Positions 45,794 through 57,500 of a DNA stretch of 64,000 nt are shown piece after piece (the first letter of the stretch is position 1; each line of letters starts with the position of its first letter). The DNA comes from Vitellaria paradoxa (Eukaryota; Streptophyta; Magnoliopsida; Ericales; Sapotaceae): contig CM034237.1 in assembly GCA_019916065.1 (NCBI GenBank), forward strand, positions 44,847,084 to 44,911,083. The letters run 5' to 3'. A model generated the notes under the pieces. That model was not told where the DNA came from and ran no database searches. It saw only the letters and a list, made by a program, of their open reading frames with translations. The translations under genes were made by a program, and so were the position numbers.

Positions 45794-46230
45794 TTCCAAT
45801 GTGGAGAGCATTAAGCAGAACCAACTTTAATGGACAAAAACGGAAAAGAAAAAAAGTAATGCCAGGCCATGACATAGAATTTTCAAATAGAATGCTTTGA
45901 GAAACAACTTGAATCACTTTTACAGTAGGTCGGTGCATGGGTAGCATATCAATTCACCAACTTGTATTCACTGTGCCAATGGTGGGTAGAATAATAGCAT
46001 TTGGGACCTCCATTCCCAAAAAAATAAAACCTTTATACAAGTTTTCAATCAAATTTGCATTCATAAAATACAAACATATGTGAATGTATATCTGGTGTGT
46101 TATGGATTGAACATGATAATGGTGCCAAAAATCAAGGGAAGAGTGCGGATATATCAGGGAGGCGAGAAAACACAGTCAATTGAGCCAAGTCAATTCCTTC
46201 AGATGAGCAATCACACAAGAGGGTGGATGA
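45794..46230. other. Upstream of the COX19 coding start; no gene seen
   Basis: Mixed-composition DNA, possibly the intron of the COX19 leader. At 45789 (minus) an ATGAGTGCTTGTG resembles the exon-1 sequence ATGAGTGCTGGTG and could be a third, decayed copy, but flanking similarity is weak. Confidence 0.3.
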
Positions 46231-46231
46231 A

Positions 46232-46498
46232 TTATATTGTTATCAATATCTCCAGTGACAAGCTGCTCAGCAAGATTGAGCAGCCAAAACAAAACTGAAA
46301 AGAGAACCAAGTTCCATCAAGGGAATCACTAAGAGTCTCGGATGAAAGTAAGACAAGCATGAGGCCGGTCCATGTGTTGGTATCCCATCGAAAACCACCA
46401 ATAAATACCGCAGCATTTAGGAGTATGGCAACTGAAACTAAAGCAAAAGGAAACCAAATTAAGCGTGTGAAGTGTACCCACTTCTTGTTGATTGACAA
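46232..46498 (-). CDS. Unrecognised 88-codon ORF with a hydrophobic segment (hypothetical, weak)
   Basis: The frame predicts a hydrophobic stretch (LIWFPFALVSVAILLNAAVF) near residues 13-32 and a second hydrophobic patch at the C-terminus. A good acceptor-like tract, TTTTGCTTTAGTTTCAG, lies inside it, so this may instead be an exon of a longer transcript starting at 47.3 kb. I recognise no family. It lies upstream of COX19 on the same strand. Confidence 0.2.
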   Translation of the reverse strand: MSINKKWVHFTRLIWFPFALVSVAILLNAAVFIGGFRWDTNTWTGLMLVLLSSETLSDSLDGTWFSFQFCFGCSILLSSLSLEILITI

Positions 46499-46499
46499 A

Positions 46500-47290
46500 T
46501 AAGAAAATAAAAGAGAAAATGAAAGAAAATGATTTGATTCGAGAGCAGCTCCTCTCCCGAATGAGAAAATCTCAAAATGATAATTCTTTTTCAGAATTTT
46601 TTTTTTTTTTTTTTTACAATACTCCTTAATTATAGACTTTATTACAACATTAAACTAACTAACTAACTAATCTAATACACTAACTAATTTGGGATCCTAA
46701 CTAACTAATTTGGGTTCATAACAACGTGCTATCAAGTACCCTCAAAATTTGCACATTGTTTGATACATTGCAAAGGTGTTAATTTGGAATTTTGGACATA
46801 CTTCAATCAACAAAACAAGATCCTTTTTTTTTTTGGGGGGGGGGGAAGAAGAAGAAATACTAAAAGTAGTCTATCTACTTTGCCAAAGTAATTGCAAGGA
46901 TGCATGCACCAAAATTCCAAACAGGGTTAACAGCATCGGATTGAAACACAGCAGAAATTAGAGTTTCTATCAAATTCAAATCCTAAAAAACAATTTCCAA
47001 AATTTCAAATGATGAACTTGGAACTTATGAGAATGGTAACCAACACAGTTAGGATGCAGATATATATATTGGTGTCCGACTCCCTCAATAGCATAAAATT
47101 TTACATATATGCACATACCATGAGTTGAATATACAAATCAATCAAGCACACAGTACAAAGAGAAATCAGCATGAACATCCAATCCCTCTTTAACAAGTTC
47201 ACACATGGACATACATACGTATATATAATATATAGATATAGAGAGATTCAACCGACACGAGGTATCGAAGAGCTTAAGGAGAATGCAACA
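46500..47290. other. Probable leader intron or intergenic DNA, no gene
   Basis: Contains poly-T (about 46596-46614), CTAA repeats (46654-46678), a poly-G run (46837-46847) and an AT run near 47220-47238. No coding exon is supported. Confidence 0.4.
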
Positions 47291-47291
47291 C

Positions 47292-47520
47292 CTGGGAGAC
47301 GAAGAGCTCCAAAGGGTTTGGCAGAAATGTCAAAACTCAAAAACAGAATCGCAGAGAGATGGTACTTTGAGAGCTGATGTATCAAAATGGAAGCGTTTGG
47401 GAAAATGAAAATTTTCGTTGAAAAACGACGTCGTGAGCCTGGCTCTTGAACATTCAAGCCCGCCCGTGACCCAACACTTTTCATTAATTAAAATTTGGTC
47501 TTGGGCTAGTTTGGGCCTTC
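47292..47520 (-). promoter_or_regulatory. Site II promoter and candidate non-coding first exon upstream of COX19
   Basis: On the minus strand GGCCCA (47517-47512) and GCCCA (47506-47502) precede CACGACGTCG and a CT-rich, ATG-free stretch that ends CTCCCAG|GTGTTG (donor at 47292/47291). Paired site II motifs are typical for genes of mitochondrial proteins. Joining to the acceptor at 45466 would give COX19 a spliced leader. That link is inferred, and another gene or transcript could own this promoter. Confidence 0.45.
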
Positions 47521-47529
47521 GCCTGGATG

Positions 47530-47837
47530 AACCCCACATGGCTGTGTTTGGATTTTGCTTTTCTCTCGAGGGAAAAAGGAAGTAAATCTAAAATTACCAA
47601 TTTTGTTTGGTTTGTGGTGAAAAATAAAACGAAAAGTACATGATATTTGAAAAATTAAAAATAATTAAATTAATTAGTTTATTAATGCATATTTTTTATT
47701 TTTTTAATCTACTAAAACACAAATACGCATTTCAAATTCCATGTTTCCTTCCTTTCTTTCTACCTTTTTCTCTGTTTTTTTTTTTTTCTTTCATTGTATT
47801 TTCTCCTTCCAAATTCTCAATCCAAACATACTCTAAG
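47530..47837 (+). mobile_element. MITE, 'TTTGGTTTGTxxTxAA' family, first of two adjacent copies
   Basis: Starts CTGTGTTTGGATTTTGCTTT, contains TTTGTTTGGTTTGTGGTGAA and TTAATTAGTTTATTAATGCA, and ends TTCTCAATCCAAACATACTC before TAA. Related copies: 1085-1325, 22735-22935 and the interrupted one at 49192/51761. Confidence 0.6.
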
Positions 47838-47839
47838 CT

Positions 47840-48168
47840 CGCATTTGGATTAATAATTTGCTACGAAAAAAAAAATAGAAAAAAGAAACAAATAAGATGA
47901 TTCCAAATTCATCATCTTGCTTGGTTTGTAACAAAAAAAAAGAAAAGAAAAAGGCATTTGAATTCAGAAATCAAAAGTAATTAAATTAAAAAAATGATTT
48001 ATTAATAAGTGCCTTTAATTTTTTTTTATTTTTTTTATAATTTTAGATTCATTTAAATAAAGATATATATTTAAAATTTTATATTTTCTTCTTTGTTTCC
48101 TTACATTTTTCACTCTTTTTATTTCATTTTTTTTTTCTCATCAAATTCTCACTCCAATCACTTTCTAA
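47840..48168 (+). mobile_element. MITE, same family, second adjacent copy
   Basis: Starts GCTCGCATTTGGATTAATAA, contains TTGCTTGGTTTGTAACAAAA and ATGATTTATTAATAAGTGCC, and ends TTCTCACTCCAATCACTTTC before TAA. It lies head to tail with the previous copy and shares the same order of landmarks. Confidence 0.6.
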
Positions 48169-48169
48169 G

Positions 48170-49190
48170 TGATAGAAAATACAACGTCAAGGTAAGTCAT
48201 ATTACAAATTTACAACGAGTTTCACTAATTTTATCTAAATGTTCATTTATTTAAATGTAAAATATTTTTATCAACATACTTACTGATGACGAACATGTAT
48301 ACAATACATAATGTTAATTAATGGAGCCTTTGTTTTTACCTTCAAATTAATCACACTATTTAGTAAAATAAATCTTAAATTTATAATGTTAACCTCGAGA
48401 CGGGCGAATACGATATGGAATCAAAGACAACATTTGAATTGAGAAAAAACTGAATCAAAAGGTGGGAAAAAAAAAAAAAAAAATCAGAAAACCATTCCCT
48501 TGATCTAGTTTATTATCCTTGAATGGAATTCGTGAATCCGCCGGAAGTTTTTCCCTTGCAATTCAGATACAAAAATTGGGTAGTGGCATATGTGTAGTGA
48601 TGGATCCAGAGCCAGCTGTTTGCCACGGTCAAATCAAATTTTCCTATCCAAACTTTGGGGTTGTTTGGTTGAAAAAAAGTAAAGAAAAAGTATAGTAAAA
48701 ATACAAAAATGTGATATAAAGGTGATAGGTGTTAAAATTTTATTGAAAAAAAGTATAAAAAGTAGTTAAAATTTGATAAATTTTAATATTTTTTGGTTGG
48801 CTAAACAGTCTCTTTAACTGGTTTGATATAAAATCATTTAGGCTATACTTACAACATGGATTTACAGAAGAAAGGGAAAAATATAAAATAAAGTAAAAAA
48901 TTAAATTTATTTATTTATTTATTTTTGAGTCAAAAAGAAAGACTACTTTTTTTTTTTATGAGTATGATCGCCGAATTTTACTTGATTAAGTGTATAAAAA
49001 TTGAACAAAATATAAATTTTATTTTTTTTCATTTTTTCTTTACCTCCACAAATCTATATCCCAATCATAGTGTTAAAAAACATTTCTCCATTGCATCATG
49101 ATTTAACCCTATTGATATTAAACCCTTTAAAAATTCATGATTAACCCTCTTAATATATAAATTTTCCTATAATAATTGAATTTTTTATTG
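48170..49190. other. Gene-free AT-rich intergenic DNA
   Basis: No gene is supported. Around 48655-48810 lies another small repeat with 'GGGGTTGTTTGGTTG' and 'TTTTGGTTGGCTAAACAGTC' ends. Poly-A at 48468-48483. Confidence 0.4.
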
Positions 49191-49227
49191 TTGTATTTGG
49201 AGTGAGAATTTGATGAAATGAAAGAAG

Positions 49228-51504
49228 AGTTTTTCTGCTGAAATATAAATATTAATTTAAGATTTTACTAAAATTGGATGAAATCAATTATTTTTTAGAT
49301 AAGTTCATCCAACAGTTTAAAAAATTTTAGATAATAAGTATACTTCAAATTCTAAAGTTTTTTTTTTAGAGAATTTTATTTAACAATTAAATATATTGAC
49401 ATTTTTCAAGATATGTAATTGAAAAGTTTTAAAAAATAGATAATAATTCAAAAAAATTTTGGATAATTTTATTTATCAATTAAAAATAATTACTTCTTTT
49501 TAATAATTTCACTCAAGATTTAAAAAAAAAAAAGATAATAAGTATACTTAGAGTTTAGAAGTTTAAAATTATCTAAAAAAATATAAATATTTTTAATTTC
49601 TTATGAGCGTATCACAACAAATAAAATGCTTGCACTTGAACACGCAAATTGGTGCAATAAGTGTAAACAAACAAATTAACTATTAACATGTAAATTTATT
49701 TTAAATTAAATTACTTAGTAAATTAAAATTAAAATTTAAGTAAATAAATTTAATTTACGTTAAGTTACTTAGATAAAATTCAAACTAATTTAAATTAAGT
49801 TAAGTTAAATTACCAAAAATGTTTAAATTTCAAAATCTAGGTCAAGTTGCTTTCTCAACTAATACTATCAAATGAAACTTTTTCCAATGTAATACATTTA
49901 CAAAGATATTGAGTTAAGAGTGTACAGTCCTTAACACTCATTTTTTTCAGGATCGTAATATGTCATTTTCCCAATTTAATACTCTTGCGAAAAACGACAA
50001 ATTATGGCCTTAAAAAATGATTATTAGAGACTTTAACCTCTTAACTCTATATCTTTGCAAGGATATTAAATTGAGGAATCGTACCCTTGTAACTCTATAT
50101 CTTTGTAAGGACATTAAATTGGAAATATTTTTGTTTGATAGTATTAATTGGGACAACAACTTAGACAAAATTTGAACATTTTTTATAATTTAAAATTTTA
50201 AACAATTAATAAAGTTTGAAACTTTTCTTTTAAAACCTAAGCTTTAAACAAAAAAAAGGAGTAGTAACTTAATTTATCTTCACTTAACCTTACCTAATTT
50301 ATTTAACTAGAGTTGAATTTGAATTTTATCTAAGCAACTTAATTTAAATCAATTTACTTATATTTTAACATTGTTTAATTTATCTTTTAATTTTAATTTA
50401 TTAAGTAACTTAATTTAAAATAAATTTACATATTAATAGTCAATTTGTTTGTTTATACCTATTGCACTAATTTATGTGTTCAAGTGTAGGAAAAGTTAAT
50501 ACATTTTATTTTTCATGACATGCTCATAATAAATTAAAAATATTTACTTTTTTTAAAAAAAATAATTTTAAACTTTTGAATTCTAAGCATACTTATTATC
50601 TAATTTTTTCTAACGAAATTATCTAAAAAAAGTAATTATTTTTTAGTTGATAAATAAAATTATCTAAACAAGCTTTTGAATTATTATCTATTTTTTTAAA
50701 CTTTTCAATTACATATCTTAAAAAAAAGTCAATATATTTAATTGTTAAATAAAATTATCTAAAAAAACTTTTAAATTCAAAGTGTGCTTATCATCTAAAA
50801 TTTTTAGACTGTGTACTTATTATCAAATCTTTTTTAACCTTTTGAATTACTTGTCTAAAAAATCGTAAATATCTTTTAGTTAATAATAAAATTATCTAAA
50901 AAATTTTAAACCATTGGATGAGTGCTTATCTAAAAAAATAAATATTTTTAATTGATAAATAAAATTAAATTTTGTATTCTAAGGGTACTTATTATCAAAT
51001 AATTTTTAAATTTTTGAATTACTTATATAAAAAAACATAAATATCTTTTAATTAATTAATAAAATTATCTAAAAAATTTTAAACCATTGGATGAACTTAT
51101 CTAAGAAAATAAATATTTTTAATTGATAAATAAAATTAAATTTTGTATTCTAAGGATACTTATTATCAAATAATTTTAAAATTTTTGAATTACTTATATA
51201 AAAAAACATAAATATCTTTTAATTGATTAATAAAATTATCTAAAAAATTTTAAACCATTGGATGAACTTATCTAAGAAAATAAATATTTTTAATTGATAA
51301 ATAAAATTAACTTTTGTATTCTAGGTGCACTTATTATCGAGTATTTTTTAAACTTTTGAATTACTTATTTAAAAAAATAAATATCTTTTAATTGATTAAT
51401 AAAATTATTTAAAAATTTTAGGCAAAAATTTAAGCGGGTGTGATATTGGTTTCATCCGATTTTAGTAAAATTTTAAATTAATATTTATATTTAAGTAAAA
51501 AACT
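49228..51504. mobile_element. Foldback (Mutator-like) element, 2.28 kb, asymmetric arms
   Basis: Ends are (A)GTTTTTCTGCTGAAATAT on the left and, reverse-complemented, AGTTTTTTACTTAAATAT on the right. Arms pair over much of 49228-49960 with 50030-51504: for example AATTGGTGCAATAAGTGTAA pairs with TTATACCTATTGCACTAATT, and AACATGTAAATTTATTTTAA pairs with TTAAAATAAATTTACATATT. Nine-base flanks TGAAAGAAG (49219-49227) and CCAAAGAAG (51505-51513) match at 7 of 9. The right arm is longer because it holds a tandem array. No ORF. Confidence 0.75.
50880..51420. repeat. 172-bp tandem array inside the foldback right arm, about 3 units
   Basis: TTTTAAACCATTGGATGA recurs at about 50905, 51078 and 51249 (steps of 173 and 171 bp). 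Between them sit the same GATAAATAAAATTAA, TTTTGTATTCTA, ACTTATTATC and CATAAATATCTTTTAATT landmarks. Confidence 0.85.
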
Positions 51505-51764
51505 CCAAAGAAGAAAGTACAAAAAAAAGGGATAGGAAAATAAAAAAAAAGAATATAAAATCCAAAATGTATGATTTTATTTGAGTAGATAAAAAACAAA
51601 TAAAAGATATTTTTTAATAATTAAATTTTTAATTTAATTATTTTTAATATCTTAAATTCTAAGCGTTTTTACTTTCATTTTTAATTACAAATCAAAAAAG
51701 TGACTTTAAATTCCTATCTCTTTTCTTGTTTTTTTAATAAATTTTCGATCCAAACACAGCCGAT

Positions 51765-54574
51765 ATGTTTGTAGAATTTTGTTCAGAACATATTCGTTTG
51801 AAATTTACATTTATCCAGCTTTATATTTTATATTTTATATTTCGACTTTTGAAGCTTTTGAGCTCGTTCTCACAGATAGTATCAGTGGGACTGAGGACTC
51901 CAATTCATAAACATTCTCTTTCCATCTGTCTCAGCAACTGAACTAGGAAGCAGAAGCCTAAAAGATAAGATAACTATTAGTTAATTACCTTCAACAAAGA
52001 ATTAACTCTCTAGTCTTTGGCTGTGGTTTTCATTGTTGATGATTGACCCATTTTCATCGTACTGGTAAATATTGTTCATTTTATGCACTCTCTAAGTGTA
52101 CTCTCCGGCACAGTTTTAAAACGCATCGTGTCAGAAAAAGAAGAGTTGATGATGACCGACCAGTGACGAATTCGGGAATTTTTTCCAGTGGAAGCGGAAA
52201 ATATTCTTGAACTCTTTTTTTTCAGTAGGGCATCAGTGCAATGGTGATTGGAACCCAGTGGCGGACTCATGAATTTTTTCTAGCAAAGGCAAAAAATATT
52301 TTTGGTTGTTTAGTAAAAAGTTAGAGAAATTTTCAAGAATTTTTAGGAACTTCTGAAAATTTTTGATTGTTTGGTAAAAAAATTTTCAAAATTTTCAAAA
52401 TTTTTTTTGTAATTTTTGAGGCTAAAAAAAGAAAAAAACCAAAATTTACTAAATTTTTATTTTTTTAATTCCAAATGGGCGCTAGCGATAACAAAACGTT
52501 TTCCAATTGTGTTTCGGTTTTAAGAAATAAGTTTTGAAAGCTAGTGAGTGCAGAGATATCAACGAGTAGAGTGCCCGCCTAATTAATTAATCACATTATC
52601 AAACCCGTTTATTTTTTACTTGTCATTACCGTTCCAAACTTATTTATTTTTTTAGTTAGAATTCCAAACCCGTAAAATCTGTCCCAAACCCACGAAACCC
52701 ATTGATGTTCAATTAGTCAAATTACCCATTAAATACCTATTAAATACTCGATTTGAGAAAAAAAATAATCAATTAGTAATGACAAAATTGTTAAATTTAT
52801 TAAATTGAATAAATTAATTAGTTAAAGGATCTCTAATTTTTTGTTTTTTTAAAGGTAGAAGAAATATACTATAAATAGTAAAAATAAATGTACAAAATAC
52901 AGAAGGACATGCCCCTGAAACGATACAATATGAATCATAGTTTATAAAGAACTTTAAAACCTAATATGAAACAATTTATGATATGTGAAAATAACACACA
53001 GCAAAACTTTAGCTTAAGAATTTCAAAAATTTTATTTTAGGGATAAAATTATAAATATGTAAATATATATTATATTTATTTTATTTTATTAAATGAATAC
53101 TTAACGAGTACCCTACAAGTATCGAGTATCGGATATTCTATAAGTATAAACGGGTATCAGGTACTTTACAGATAAATCTCAAACCTGTCCCAAATTCGCA
53201 CAGGCATTAAATTTTTATCTCAAACCCATTCCATTTCCATTAGGGTATCTTCTAATTGATTTTTATCGAATTTGGTGAGATCGGATAATCTCTTGTACTC
53301 ATGCTATTGAAATCCCTAGGTGAGTGGTGCCAAACACCGGTCTAGTATGTCAATTCCATTCTCAAAATAGGAACTCGCAACTTATAGTGACAAGCATGGC
53401 TTTCTATTTCTCTCTAAACAATCTCTCTACCTCAAGCTTCTTTTCGTGCTGGTCTAGCAGAGGCGGAAAACAGGGTCGGGTTAATTAATTAATTTTTTTT
53501 TTCAAAATTCAATGGCAGTAATTGCTGCCACTTGACCATATGTGCATCCGCAAGTTACCGACCCTCCACTTTGTGCATTTTTCCGCACAATTTTAAAATG
53601 TATTGTGTAAGGAAGAGGGAAGTTGATGATGACCTATTCTCATCTGTACACTATAAGTCTTCTTGACAAACATTGTCCGCCCTTTTGACAAATATTATCC
53701 GCTTTGTACACTCTCTCATAGACATTCTCACGCATAACTTTAAAACACATCGTATCAAAGAGAGAGGAGCTGAACGGTTATAAACTACCGCAATCATTGA
53801 CTCGTTTTTGATATGGATCACTTTTGGTGTCATCAATTGTTAATAATTGTTAATCTGGAAATTAATAATCAAGAAAATATAAGACTTTGATGTCCTCCCC
53901 AGAGCACATTCTGTTAACGTACAGCTGCAAAGATATACGTAGGAAAAGGCATTTAATGGTTTCCAATTATCATAAGCTGCTTATTCAATCAGTATTAAGC
54001 CACACTGGTTCTAGCCATATTTGCAATGTGTACATTTGTGTTTATGAACAAATATTCAAAATCCAATCACGTGTTGAATAATTAATTTACTTTAAAATTA
54101 GTTCAGATTCGGTGAATTTCAAATTAACGAATTCTTATAATGTTTTTTTTTTTTTTTCTTTGTTGTTGTCAGCGTCTAATATAACTTGGGTTTCATACAT
54201 TTTAATTTTATCAATGCCATCGCCAATAATATTAAAAGTTTGAAAAAGAAGAAGGGTGTTTGGTACACCAAAAAATACCAAAAGTTACAAAAAGTTATAA
54301 CTTCTTCTAATCAAATTCCACCGCATATCATTTTTTACATCAACATTTTATACCTTTATTATTATACATTTTTTGCCATCCAAACACTCCGCGTGCATGC
54401 GAGGAAGACAGCACTTCAAGACTACGGTTTAATAACAAAGCACAAAAGTACATAAAAGAAGCCAGAAACATACCATCCGGCTTTATGATATGTACATCAA
54501 TACTTGTACTGCAAGAAAAAAGTTCGAAAAAAAAAGGCGGATTATTGGTTGGTGCATAGTGTAAGGTTGGATGC
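51765..54574. other. Gene-free intergenic DNA; 3' flank of the carbonic anhydrase gene
   Basis: No gene is supported. A roughly 80-90-bp phrase (GCACTCTCT...CGCA-TTTTAAAACGCATCGTG...GAGTTGATGATGACC) occurs in diverged form at about 52080, 53573 and 53702. About 52730-53330 resembles old retroelement debris (repeated GAGTATCGGATAT / GGGTATCAGGTAC phrases). The last stretch before 54575 likely includes the carbonic anhydrase 3'UTR. Confidence 0.4.
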
Positions 54575-57500
54575 TCATACAGATTGGCAAGGGACGAGGC
54601 CAAAATCAAGACTCCATAGCTCAAACGATCCCTTAACAAAGTCATAGTGTCCTCCCTTTATAGACAGGGTTTTCTTTATCACCCCCTCCCTCACAAATGG
54701 ATAGGTTAGGAGGTTTCCCAGAGACACATTCACAGCTTCCTGCATTAATTTAAGCCGCCACCAAAAAAAAAAAAAAAAAAGAGAGGGAGAGAGGGGGAGA
54801 GGGGGAGAGAGAGAGAGAGAGAGGGAGAGAGAAAGAAAACAGTTAGTTGATGCTTGCCACATGCAGGGCCATTCTGAAGTACCAGTCATTTCAGAATCCA
54901 GATATACTAAAATTTTGAAATGGAAAGGGGTTATTTTGAGCATATACCAAGAATCTTGGTCTATTTAATTCTAACCCTTAGTTTCGTTGAACTTGGGGCC
55001 CTGGTTATCATCTTCAAGACTGATTATCAGTAAAGAACATTGATTTGGGTAAGCAGCGTAATTGATAAACTTACCTTCTCAAGGTTGGTGCACTGCTCTG
55101 CAAAATCCAAGTGGCCACACTCCGATTTCACCTTGGACTTAGCGGGCAAACAAATTTTTACCCAGTCCTCTATAAAATCACTGGCAGTTCAAACACAAAA
55201 CTCGAACGTTGGTAAGCTGTGAAATTATAAATAATTGAAACCACAAGTTCAATAACCGATTCTATTTGTGTTAGATATATGTAAGAAATAAATAAGCATA
55301 AACAGAGTCAATTTAAGCTTTATAGTTGTTTAATAACACAGCTTTCTTTTATTCTTCACTTTTTATTTATTATATATTTGTGTGTGTGTGTGTTTGTGTT
55401 TTTTTTTTTTGGGGGGGGGGGGGGGGGGAGGGTGGGAGGGGTGGCGGGTTTGGTCTTCAAGGAACAAATGGCTCAGGGTTAATGAGAAAAAAACTCAACG
55501 ACAACTATATGGGCTGAGGCCGGGCTAACAAAAAATTTCCCTACAGCAAGGCCATTCGAAGCAAATATGGAACATCTCTGAAAAGCGTCTAATACGACAG
55601 AAATGTCCAGTAGAGAAGGCAACGCCAATTACCAAATACTCTGCAATAGCTGAAATTTATAAAAAGATTACTTGAAAACTAGAGAACCTTATTTACGATT
55701 GGACTCACTGTGTGCTCTATATAAAGGAATTTTCTCCTAAGGGGAGAAATTTTCGCATGAAAATTTTAGGTGATTTGGATTGAGAGAAATTTAGACAAAG
55801 TACTTTATAATAAGCTCCAAGTTGTTTTAAGTTTTCAAAAGTTTTTTAAATAATTCTGGATGCCTACAGAGAAAGGAAAATCACTCATTTGATATTCTCA
55901 TAAAGACATGAAAGTGACTAAGAAGATCACTAAAATATTGTCATGATCCTTAAGGAAGAACGTTATAGTCACAGGAGATGAGCCAAGAAGGTTGTAGTCA
56001 CAGGAGAAGAGCCTCAAATTTGAAAGTTCTTAGAAGTCAAAAAAATAAATTGCACATACAATATGCTTATCCATGTATAAAGAGGAGGATCAATTTTAGT
56101 ATTTCTTTTATTGTGCAGTCGATTCACAAAATTAAAATTTCACAAATATCTTTAACTTTTATTTGTTTAACCTCGACCTTTTTTTTTTCCCCCTAGTCTC
56201 CCTTAACTTCCCTATATAATCTCTACAAATAAAAAAAATGAACAAAATGCAAAAAATTACGGAAAAAAATAATACACTTACTAATTGCAATACTAATTTT
56301 GAAATTTATAAAGCAAACATACCTAGAAGTGGTCCCATCGTCTGGGATAGACATGAGGCCCTTTATCCCTCCGCAACAGCTGTGTCCCATGACCAAAATA
56401 TTCTCCACCTGCAGCACATTCTCTTATTAAACTCCATATGGAAAAAAAGAAGGAAAGGAAACACCTGATCAATAGTAAAAGGTGAATGCATATGAGGCTT
56501 GATCGCTTGGGAAACTAAGAAATCCATTCACATAAACCATTTGCTACATCTAGCCTTCGTGAAACAGTTCCTTTTCAATCAGAGGACAGCAGGACATGTA
56601 AAATGCTACATCCAGTGTTATCAAAGAGTTGTTACTCTCATCATTCAAGGTCAGTGGTCACAGGCATTAACTTTGGATAACTATGCAGTAATTAGTTTTC
56701 TTCTAGAAAAATAAAAAATAAAAGAAGAATGTCACTTCAGAGTTTTTGTTGGCATATGAGTGAGTGTGGGATTAATTGTGACAAAAAGGAGTGTGTGGGG
56801 ATAGTTGAACAACTTGTCTTTATCTGTATGTTGCCTCCACCACAAAAGTTACATCACCATTATTAAAGTGACAACTAGATGTGTACATTAAAGTTGGATA
56901 ACGAAACAGCGGATGATATGTGGTCACCTTTAGATGCAATACTGCGTACTCAATAGCTGCCCCAACTCCAGAATATTTTGTCTGCATCAGTTAACAAAGC
57001 AAGTCACGCAAACACAATATAATTTGAAAACACTGCACTAATGAGACATTATTTGACAAAAATGATAATTAAAAAGCTTTCAAAGGGACTCTTGTAGCCT
57101 AATAAAACCATTGTGGTAGTGTGGAATCAATTTTTTATGTCAAAGGTAAATAAAAAAGAACACTCCAAAATCCAAAATTATTTTCCTCAAGTTCAATGGA
57201 ATATTGAGTTTCAATGACCAGTTCAACATTTAAAACATGAATAATAAAGGCCTGTTAAAAGAACCTGGTCATAAGGAGGGACCATGTTGGCAATGTTTCG
57301 GACCATGAAGGCCTCCCCTGGTTGGAAGTTGAGGACATGTGAAGGGCAGACTCGGGAGTCCGAGCAGGCAAATACCAGAAACTGTACCAACATACGATAA
57401 ACAATCAAATATCAAGTATTGAACATAGTATGATGTTATCAAAAACCTCTCTTTCCAACATTGTGGAACACCCACTTGTGTTCAACTTCATATTTACCAT

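Larger units (their letters stand above)
49192..51761. mobile_element. MITE split by a 2.3-kb foldback insertion
   Basis: 49192-49227 (GTATTTGGAGTGAGAATTTG...) is the reverse-oriented end of the 47.5-kb MITE family. The rest of that MITE, including its other end CGATCCAAACACAGCC, resumes at 51514-51761. The interruption is the foldback element described separately. Confidence 0.7.
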
